Source: Isoetes taiwanensis
Lineage: Eukaryota > Streptophyta > Lycopodiopsida > Isoetales > Isoetaceae
Reading direction: 5' to 3'
NCBI GenBank assembly: GCA_021234155.1
Contig: JAJEKV010000003.1
Location: 14,554,386 to 14,618,385 of the forward strand
Length of the DNA: 64,000 bases
Numbering within the stretch: the stretch's first letter is position 1; each line of letters begins with the position of its first letter. The position numbers and the translations under genes were made by a program. Below the pieces are notes generated by a model. It ran no database searches. It was given only the letters and a program-made list of their open reading frames with translations, and was not told the origin of the DNA. Below, piece by piece: positions 56,340-64,000 of the stretch.

Positions 56340-57580
56340 TTTCTGCTGCAAAAAAATTATTGATGAAATGACAGTTCTTGCGATTTTTATTTTATTATTG
56401 CCTGTGTACCTCTCATAGTTCAAGTTAATGAAGGGACTGTTGTTTCTTTACAATTCCATCTCGATGCAAAAAATGTCATATGGTTGCTTTATATCTTAAA
56501 TAGTTTAATTCAATGTATAGTAAAAAATTCATATATAAGCAGGATGCATACTAATTTGGGCAAATCTTCCTGTGATATGAGTCTTGCTGTTGGAACATGA
56601 ATCATTGAAACGACCATGATAAACTAGTTCAAATGGATTCTCATTGCCCTAGTAAGTGCCATATTTTTTTGGAATATATACACAATTTAGAAATGCCCCA
56701 GAAGGATAATCATTTGGAGAATAACAGCCATGTAATACACAACTGAGATAGGCTGCTTCCCACTGCATGAACAATATAAAGTGTTGCTTTATCTCTTCTT
56801 AAGGAGTCTCAAATCAACCAATGTTGATATATGTATTGGGCTCTCCAAGCTACACTACAAAAAGAATGGCTGAACTGTTCCATCTTATCTTGTAAGCCTC
56901 AATAAATAGTAATCATGTGAATCGTGCAATATCAAATCCTTGCCTTTCATTTCCAAACTCTTGCCATGCAAGTCCCAATGCTTTGGTAATGATGGGACAA
57001 ATGACGAAGCCTTTTCCAGCCATTGATGCAAAGGTGAATTGCCCTTGGAAGATAAAGCATTGTTGAAGGGTCCTTATAAATGCCATATTTGACTAGACAA
57101 AACTACAGTGCATGTACAACTGCTTTCAAGTGATAAAAGATGTTTGAAGATTGCTAAGGTAAAAGCAAGAATTCTTTCTGAACCACTTCCATTTTAAACA
57201 TTAAACATGTGTATTTTGGTGAGAGACTCGTCTGGAGGGGGAAAACCGGGCGAAGATGAGGCATATCTTTCATTACAGCAATGTACAACAACAATATCAT
57301 GTCTAACAATAGAAAATAAGAAATCAAAACTTCCAAAGGTAATTGTTAAGGAAAAAAGCAAGGTCAAGATGTTAAGATTGCTAAATGTATCAAAGTGGTT
57401 ACGAAGGAAACCTAGGGGGGAACCAAAAGAAACAAAAAACTAAGAAACCCTAGGAACAATTTGGAATTAATAAAAAGAAACCCTGGCAAGGCAACTCGGG
57501 ACTAATGGTGGCAAATAAATAAAAGAAATAAGAAGTCATTTTTAAAGGATACGGTTGAATAAGAAATCATTTTTAAAGGA
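56340..57580. other. Harbinger interior, no further gene seen
   Basis: AT-rich DNA between ORF1 and the tRNA-like insert. Short frames only. Confidence 0.5.
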
Positions 57581-57585
57581 TACGA

Positions 57586-57657
57586 TTGATTGAGAGACTC
57601 GAACCTTCACCACCAACATACGAGTCAAAGACTTTAACCACTAGGCTAAACCAGGTA
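57586..57657 (-). mobile_element. tRNA-derived sequence (SINE head or tRNA pseudogene) inside Harbinger
   Basis: On the minus strand TTTAGCCTAGTGGTTAAAGT (A box TAGCCTAGTGG) is followed by GGTTCGAGTCT (B box). Both RNA polymerase III boxes are near consensus. The acceptor stem does not close, so a functional tRNA gene is not supported. A box-to-box distance of about 35 bases is shorter than in the copies at 4.8-5.4 kb. Confidence 0.55.
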
Positions 57658-58149
57658 TAACTTTAAGGATGCAAATCAAAATTTCATATAATCGTCAAAT
57701 ACTATAAAGAGGCAACAAAACAAAAAGCGGCAGAGAAAAGGGACAACTCCAGAATGCTAAAAGCGAAGAAGAAAAGAATGGGTAGAGCAAATCCGATCAC
57801 GAAATTGAATCAGAGGGAAGGAGATCTATGCTTGACAATCAAAATCAGACTAGTAAGAGCGATTTACAAAAGGAAGCAACCGATTTTTCCAAATATACAG
57901 GTATGGGAGCAAAAGGGGAAAAATATTAAACAGCCACAGATCGGTCCCAGCAATAAACCAACCCATCTTCAATTCTGCATGCCTCTCCAATAGACCTGAA
58001 TGACAACCAACAAAGAAAAGGCATGGCAATCGAAGCATGGCACAAGAAGTTTTGAGGCGGAGTGCCATAGCTGATAATTCACACAGTGTCCAAAAATATT
58101 TAAGTGAAGAAGAAAATATTTCGGAAGAGGTACCGGTTAATCATAGAAT

Positions 58150-58495
58150 ACTGAAAGCGCTCAATCACATGAGAATTTGATGCAGTACCTTCAAGATCCA
58201 TTCATGCAAGCAAAAATTCCAGAGCCAAAGCGAGCAAGAATCATTCATAAAACTTATAGATCTACAAATTTGTGCATGCAAGAGAAGCAAAAGAACGAAA
58301 ACATGAACGAATCACATGAGAATTTGATGCAGTCCCTTCAAGATCCATGCATGCAAGCAAAAATTTCATAGCCAAAGCGAGCAAGAATCATTCATAAAAC
58401 TTACAGATCCACAAATTCGTGCATGCAAAAGACATAAAAGAACGAAAACATGAACGAATCACATGAGAATTTGATGTAGTACCTTCAAGATCCAT
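58150..58495. repeat. ~147-bp tandem repeat, two and a bit units
   Basis: GAGAATTTGATGCAGT(A/C)CCTTCAAGATCCAT, ATGCAAGCAAAAATT, GCGAGCAAGAATCATTCATAA and ATGAACGAATCACAT recur from about 58172, 58319 and 58466. Confidence 0.85.
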
Positions 58496-58499
58496 GCAG

Positions 58500-59530
58500 G
58501 CAAATGAAAAAACATGAATGTAAACAACTTAGGGTGGGGAGGGAGGGAACTGAGACAAAAAAAACTGCTGTGAGAAGACGCCGATAATGGAGAAAGAGCC
58601 CAAAAAAATGTATATATAGCCTCGTCTCTCCCCAAAATGGCGATCCGACGGTGTCGAATCGCATGCATTTCTGTCATAACTTTTGTTTCAGTCAAAATTA
58701 ATATTGTGCATTTCTGTAATAACTTCTGTATAGCTTGCTTCTTACTTAGTTTTTTGTCTGAGTCTGAGATATATGATTTGATATGATATATGCATGCCAA
58801 CATCCCTATCATTATTGATGTGCCATAGAGTTTTATAATGCAAGTCGTCATAAATGCCATTGATCATAAATGCCCATCAATGTTCCATTGACATGTTCGT
58901 AATCCATTGCCCATTATTAAAGATTGAGCACTTTACAAGGATGTATTCAAGTCTGTACCTTGTACCTGTCTGCAGCAATCAAATCAACCTTTTTGCTTGT
59001 TTGTGCTTCATGCATGCTCATACGTGCTTAGTTATTTGTTGGCCTAATCCTATCATGCAAAACTTTGAAAACCTTGCTCATTGTTGCTTCATGCCATTTA
59101 GACATATGCAAGAACCTAGTTTCCCTTGAAATACACTATGGCAATCTGTTACTCCTTAATAAAAACAACCGAGTGTGAATATGCACCTGTAGTTTTGAAA
59201 CCCAGACATTCCAGCATATATTATCTTTATCTAGTAGTTCACACCTCATCCAGTACCATAAATTGAATACTTCAGTTCTTACTCAATTGCAGATACATTC
59301 AAAAGTATACATACAATAAAATATTTCAAATAATTAGATATAATCTTATATATCTTAAAGTGAAAGTGACCAACAAGGTCAAAACATTGAATTAACTGCA
59401 CTATCAAGTGCTATAAAATACAACTGTAATAGAGCAAATTGCACTAACCAGTGCTACAACTTAAGAGAAATAACTTTCTAAATGAATTATACCCCCATTC
59501 TAGCAACAGATAAAATAGAACAAACAATAC
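58500..59530. other. Harbinger interior, no further gene seen
   Basis: AT-rich DNA between the tandem repeat and the transposase. Short frames only. Confidence 0.5.
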
Positions 59531-59536
59531 TAATTT

Positions 59537-60723
59537 TCATTCTTTCTTTGATGTTTCAAGCTCCTGGAATTTAAACAAGCTATGCTTTTCAATGAGTTCG
59601 TCGCTTTTGTTTTCAAATAAAGCTTTTGCTATCATGTTTCTCCTTGTGGCATCACCAGCAGCGACAATATGAGACTGTGAGCTATAAGATACACTGCTTT
59701 CACTATCCATTGTTCTTGCAAGAGCTTCATCTGTGATCAGCGATGTCCCATGTAACTTGTAGATTCCATATTGGCAATACCTCATTGCCTCCAAATGTTG
59801 ATTAGTGACATCTCCATGTCCATTTCTCTGTCTCTTTGTACCTGCAGCCAACACCTTTTCATGTGCAATAGATGCTTCTAGCTCATGCCTTGTTTCTTTT
59901 GCACAGTTCTCTTGAAATCCATCACCATGAATAATGCAAATATTGTGTAACACAAGACACATCGATACAACATGAACTGTATTCTCTAAGTGCATGTCAT
60001 TCCTCTTCAATAGTATCCTAACCTGGCTTTCAGACGTCCAAAAGCCTGCTCTACTGGCATTCTTGTGCTAGACTGCCCATAATTCCAATAATATTCTTCT
60101 TTGCTCAATCCGTTCTTATGTCCTTTAAAAGGACTCAACATGTAATGGCGTGGTGGATATGCTGCATCATCGACAAGGCAGTAAGGTGCTATGTAGCCGT
60201 TCATGATACGTTGCCCTACAGATGAATGCTGGAATAACGGCCAATCATGGATGCTTCCAGGCCATCCAATATCAAAATCCCATATAAGACACTCTCTTGA
60301 CACTATCAGTTGAAGCAAGAGGGAATGAAAACCCTTTCTGATAGTAATCCTATGGAGATTCCTGTGGTGCTATTATTGAAATGTGACTTCCATCGACTGC
60401 TCAAAAGCCTCTGCTAACCATTTAATATATAGTTCTTTTAGTTTCCAATTTACACAAGTAGCAAACTCTATAGTAGCTTGTTGCGTAGTTGCAAATCCAA
60501 CACAAAAAGGCTCTGCTATACCTAGCAATGTGTCACTTATAGCTAGCCTACTCAAAGCGATCATAATTTTTGTTTCAACTGGTATAACTGCCCTGAACTT
60601 GGTATCATGTCTTATCATTAGCGGCCCTAACTCATGGCACAAGTATTGGAAGGTTGCTTTAGAGATTCGCAACCTCTTTTTTAAATCTAAATTAGTATAG
60701 ATATGCAATAGCACTTGATCCAA
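59537..60723 (-). pseudogene. Harbinger DDE transposase (HARBI1/DDE_Tnp_4 type), frameshifted
   Basis: The N-terminal part (60723-60373) has LRISKATFQYLCHELGPLMI and AISDTLLGIAEPFCVGFATT, the helix-turn-helix region. The first catalytic Asp lies in AVDGSHISIIAPQESP, readable only in a neighbouring frame near 60400-60355 and followed by a TAG. The frame at 60318-60007 has WDFDIGWPGSIHDWPLFQHS, the second Asp in YCLVDDAAYPPRHYM, and the Glu in MPVEQAFGRLKARLGYY. The C-terminal frame (60010-59537) continues with NTVHVVSMCLVLHNICIIHG, as in the family, after a one-base shift. All three DDE residues are present but in three frames. The enzyme would cut and paste the element together with the ORF1 product. 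Confidence 0.85.
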
Positions 60724-60729
60724 TCCAAT

Positions 60730-61630
60730 GCCTCTATCATATATCCAAGACCGCCTTGGAGTATTTTTCTCTAGTAATGGATGAACTAAATGCTGAGAAA
60801 AGAGTCATTACTGCTCTCAACCAAGCTATAGCCCTCACATACAGTTGGTAGGAATCATTACTAACATATAATTATAATCGAAGAGGTACCCTACACGCAG
60901 TGAACAATTCTAGGTACAGAAGTAGAAGCTGGAGGATCCGTGAGGCATAGACCCCTTAGAGGTTATGACTTTGAAACTCTTAAGAGTGTAAGGAACCGGA
61001 TAATCTTACGGCGATTACTAACGAAGATCGAAACATTGGGTTTCCTATTAAAAGACGAAGAGGTTGTAGTGCCTCTGCTTCATTATAAGGGAGGCAAGGA
61101 TGAGAACATTTGAAACTGATGAAAAAGAGCTCCTCATGTGGGGTAGTAACCCTTCGGAATTATGGCATAATCCCATGGGTGGTACCATTTCATTTGAAGC
61201 AGCAATAAAGAAAGCCTTCCCATTTTCAGAATTACTTCAGCTCTACTGCTTCCATCAATGTCTTTTCATAATCCTGAAACTTGTATCTCAATTGGAGAAT
61301 GTGGATTGCATACGCCTTGCTCTATCTAGAAGTAAGTATCTAATCAGGTAAATTGGATTTGGATGATGCAAGAAGATAAGAATCCTTATAGCGTAAACCC
61401 TAATGGTATGAGAAAAATTGCAAGGAGAAATTACATGCGTTGCACGATGAAAGAGCACCTCTAAAGCAAAATCTCTGTTCACAAAAGCATTCACAGAAGC
61501 CCGTTGCCGCCAATCTGCACGTTGCTTGCGTGGAGGATGACATATTTGAATTAGGCATCCTCTAATGTGATGATGGCAGTTTGAAAAAAATAACTTCTTG
61601 GGTCCCCCCCACCCCCCCCATATGCCATGT
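60730..61630. other. Harbinger subterminal region upstream of the transposase
   Basis: Presumed 5' region of the minus-strand transposase gene. A plus-strand frame at 61100-61351 has no recognisable domain. No TATA box is convincing. Confidence 0.4.
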
Positions 61631-61665
61631 AATTAATTTTGGACTGGCGTGGTGTGATTTCACCC
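61631..61665. repeat. Harbinger terminal inverted repeat, right
   Basis: Reverse complement begins GGGTGAAATCACACCACGCC and continues AGTCCAAAATT. TGA follows directly. Confidence 0.85.
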
Positions 61666-61989
61666 TGAAAAGTCTCCCCTCCTCAAGGAAGGCAACAGAG
61701 GACCGAGGACCGAAGAGTACGGGATAGTTTGGAAATTCAAACAACTTGGAAGGAATTACCAAAATGCTTAAGAAATTGCTAAAAGGTGGTGGAAAATGCA
61801 ATGCAGAGTTCATATGAAATCGGACATTGTGATGTATGGGAAGCTCAAAAGATATTAGAATAAATATGGATCGCAAATATGAGCCGTAGAATTACGAAAA
61901 TGAAATAATTTCCAGATCATCAGAAAAAATCGATGGTGAGATTATAAGTTGCGCAGAGATTATCATGAAAATGGTTTAATACGCAAGTG

Positions 61990-64000
61990 TTAGCTTACAA
62001 TGAGAATTAGAATTACAATTACAATTAGAATTAGGATTATTGTCCCTAGTGCCCTGAGGCCCCTGGACTGATGTAGCATGAGCGAGTTCCCAGAGGGTGC
62101 TACTAGCGCAACACGCTGATACAGTGTAGCCCTTTTGGAGGACTTTTCTTATTTCTATTGATGCCGGCACCCCGCTTATAATCGGCATCATGGCCGCGTG
62201 GTGGTGCGTCGCTATCATCAGCTTTTAGCTGAGCTCTTTTCGGGCCTTAATGTCCCACCTTTTCTGATGGTTCATATTATAAGCCCTCTTTCCTTGTGCA
62301 TCTCCCAATGCTTAGTTGTCATTTCCCTAATTGCATCTGCCGTATCTTTTATTGTGTCCCCTCTTGTCATTAAGATGTGGACCGGCTGTCCCCGTCTTAT
62401 ATTCCTGTACTTGCTTCTAATGTCTCCGTACACTGTACATTAATTGAGCATGTGGCTCTCGTTTTCCACTGTCCATGTGTTACAAATTCTGCAGATCCGA
62501 TTTTCTCTTTCCACTTTTCTCCACCTGTCCTTTTCAATTCTTAGATCATGGCTCCCCATTCTAAATCTTGCCAAAGTATCCCTTCTTGTTTTCCCTATTA
62601 GGTTGTCCTTATACATTGGCTGTCCTATCTGTTGCTCGGGGTTGAAGATTGCTGTTAGCCATAGTGTTTTGGTTCCGCTGTGTTTTTGTAGCCATGCTTT
62701 CGTTGCTATTTCGACCCAGTCTTCATTCCATTTTCCTTCATTTACCAGATCGCTCAGGTTTAGTCCCATCTCTCTCGTCCAAGCTGCCACCTCCCTGAAC
62801 CACCCGCTGCCTATGATGATATGTGACTTGGCCGATTCGCTGATTGCGATTGCTGACAGCTTTCCAGCATGACCACCCTTGTTATCTTTCATCAAGTATC
62901 TGACGGCCCTCTCCCATGCCCTTACCTCCATTGGTTTCTGGCCTGGCTCATATACCATGGTTGTCAGAGGTGTATTTGCCCGTACTCTGAATTCTTGTCT
63001 ATGCCATTGCCTAAAGATCCCTTCTTGCTTATTCCATTTCTTTTCTGATAGGCCAGGTCCCCATGCCTCTGATCCATATAGCTGTGTTGGTGCGACTACC
63101 GTATTAAACAGATAACACTTGATCTTCCAGTCAACTATTCTGCTTCTATTACAGAAATTTTCATACTAAAATAACTTCCAATGGCTGCCTGGAATCTAAC
63201 ATCCGCGCCCTGGACCAATTGCCTGTGCCGTGTGCATCATATCCTAGGTATTTGTATTCCGCCGCCTCTTCCAGTTCTGTCCCCACATATTTGAAAGGTA
63301 TGTGCCTATTCCTGGTGCCAAATGTGACTATTTTGGTTTTTGCTAGATTTACTGTTAGCCCTATCTTTTCACAGAATGCCTCTAGTAGCCCTAGTAACCT
63401 GCGCATGCCCTTGCTCTTTGTAGCCATGCTTAAATCATCTGCATATAGCATGATAGGTACCTTAATGTCCCCCAGTGTGGGGGTATCTGCATCCCCTTGG
63501 TGTTCTGTGATGAACCCTTGCAATGCATCTATGTATATACCGAATATTGTCGGGGACAGAGGGCATCCCTGCTTAACTCCTGTGTCACAATCTATCGTCT
63601 GCCCTTCTTGTTCCATTTTTGCATATACTCTCTGATACAGTCGCGCTATTGATCCTACCATGTCTTCTAAGGCTCGTAATCTACTAGTCTTTGTAGCAAC
63701 TTTTCCCTTGGGACTGTATCAAATGCTTTCCTAAAGTCTATAAAGCAGCAATTTATCCTCTTCCCTTATGACTTGCATTGTTCTATCAAGATTCAAGTGT
63801 TACCAGATGATCTATGGTTGAGTGCTCTGGTCTATGGTTGAGTGCCCTTAGCTTTTTTGTTTCTGCCCAATGTTTCAGTTTATTGTCCAACACTTTCCTA
63901 AACCACTTGGCAAAGATAGAGCTCACCATTATCGTCCTATGGTTCCCAAGTTCTTCCCTGCTTCCTCTCTTATGTAGGGGTATCACCCTGTTGTATGTCC
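61990..64000 (-). mobile_element. non-LTR retrotransposon (LINE-B), 3' part, runs off the window
   Basis: Minus-strand frames from 63986 down hold NHRTIMVSSIFAKWFRKVLD, CCFIDFRKAFDTVPREKLL (motif A, Asp intact, near 63740), GVKQGCPLSPTIFGIYIDAL, the catalytic LYADDLSMA, VNLAKTKIVTF, a thumb region and a C-terminal domain (62958-62440). The knuckle C-x2-C-x9-H-x4-C is broken by a TAA (ESHMLN*C), after which coding sense goes on to about 62230. Frameshifts lie near 63690 and 63200. The element ends in an AATTCTAATTGTAATTG-like simple repeat (61994-62040) rather than poly(A). It shares the GVKQGCPLSPT signature with LINE-A but is a different family. The 5' part lies beyond 64000. Confidence 0.85.

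Larger units (their letters stand above)
54593..61665. mobile_element. PIF/Harbinger DNA transposon, full length but mutated (7.07 kb)
   Basis: The left end GGGTGAAATCAGACCACGCC and the right end (reverse complement GGGTGAAATCACACCACGCC) differ at one of 20 bases, and similarity continues for about 35 bp. Both ends are flanked by TGA (54590-54592 and 61666-61668), a 3-bp duplication close to the TWA preference of this superfamily. Inside are the two expected genes in convergent orientation: a SANT/trihelix-like DNA-binding ORF (plus, 55335-56337) and a DDE transposase (minus, 60723-59537). Both carry frameshifts, so this copy is not autonomous now. Confidence 0.85.

Noticed and set aside
57586-57657. 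Functional tRNA gene
   Set aside because: A and B boxes are good, but the acceptor and anticodon stems do not pair convincingly by eye.

Overview
This is nuclear DNA from a land plant. The strongest gene is an eleven-exon NAP1 histone chaperone that ends in a CKQQ prenylation box. There is also an organelle-type PPR gene built from consecutive 31-residue S-like repeats. Long S-only PPR arrays, a chromovirus-type Ty3/Gypsy reverse transcriptase and heavily decayed non-L1 LINEs point to a fern or another seed-free vascular plant. That placement is inference. Most of the window is repeats and broken mobile elements.

Layout. 0-8 kb: no supported gene, but a dispersed repeat (2.9-3.5 kb), two tRNA-headed SINE copies (4.8-5.4 kb) and a 70-bp tandem repeat. 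8.1-12.6 kb: a minus-strand LINE, a Copia 5' LTR with gag, and a second LINE copy of the same family. 12.8-20.7 kb: the PPR gene, whose 5' half and upstream DNA are duplicated in tandem (2 x 3.49 kb). 21.5-25.9 kb: a degenerate AGATTC satellite with duplicated spacers. 26.6-27.5 kb: a GTGTGG minisatellite. 27.6-29.4 kb: a damaged FCP1/NIF-like phosphatase gene. 30-36.3 kb: two ~1 kb LTR-like repeats enclosing a cassette described below. 36.3-39.4 kb: a 5'-truncated L1-type LINE inside a 19-bp minisatellite. 40.8-42.8 kb: a Pack-MULE-like transposon with long inverted repeats, a 9-bp target duplication and a captured cytochrome P450 fragment. 43.9-46.6 kb: NAP1. 48.8-54.0 kb: a second copy of the 3-kb repeat, a chromovirus RT remnant and three tandem LTR-like units. 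54.6-61.7 kb: a complete but mutated PIF/Harbinger transposon with convergent ORFs. 62.0-64.0 kb: another LINE running off the window.

The most unusual region is 31.2-35.3 kb. A degenerate ORF begins with an H3-tail-like MARTK and ends in an essentially gapless histone H3 fold, joined by a long charged linker. A second, unrecognised ORF follows. Each ORF sits behind a pair of ~67-bp imperfect hairpins and a TATAAATA box; a third TATA unit follows. The cassette lies between LTR-like repeats, the first of which ends next to a tRNA-Met-type primer binding site. It may be a mobile or endogenous-virus element carrying its own histone. Stops and frameshifts show that this copy is dead.

Apart from NAP1 and perhaps the full-length PPR gene, I see no intact gene in the window.
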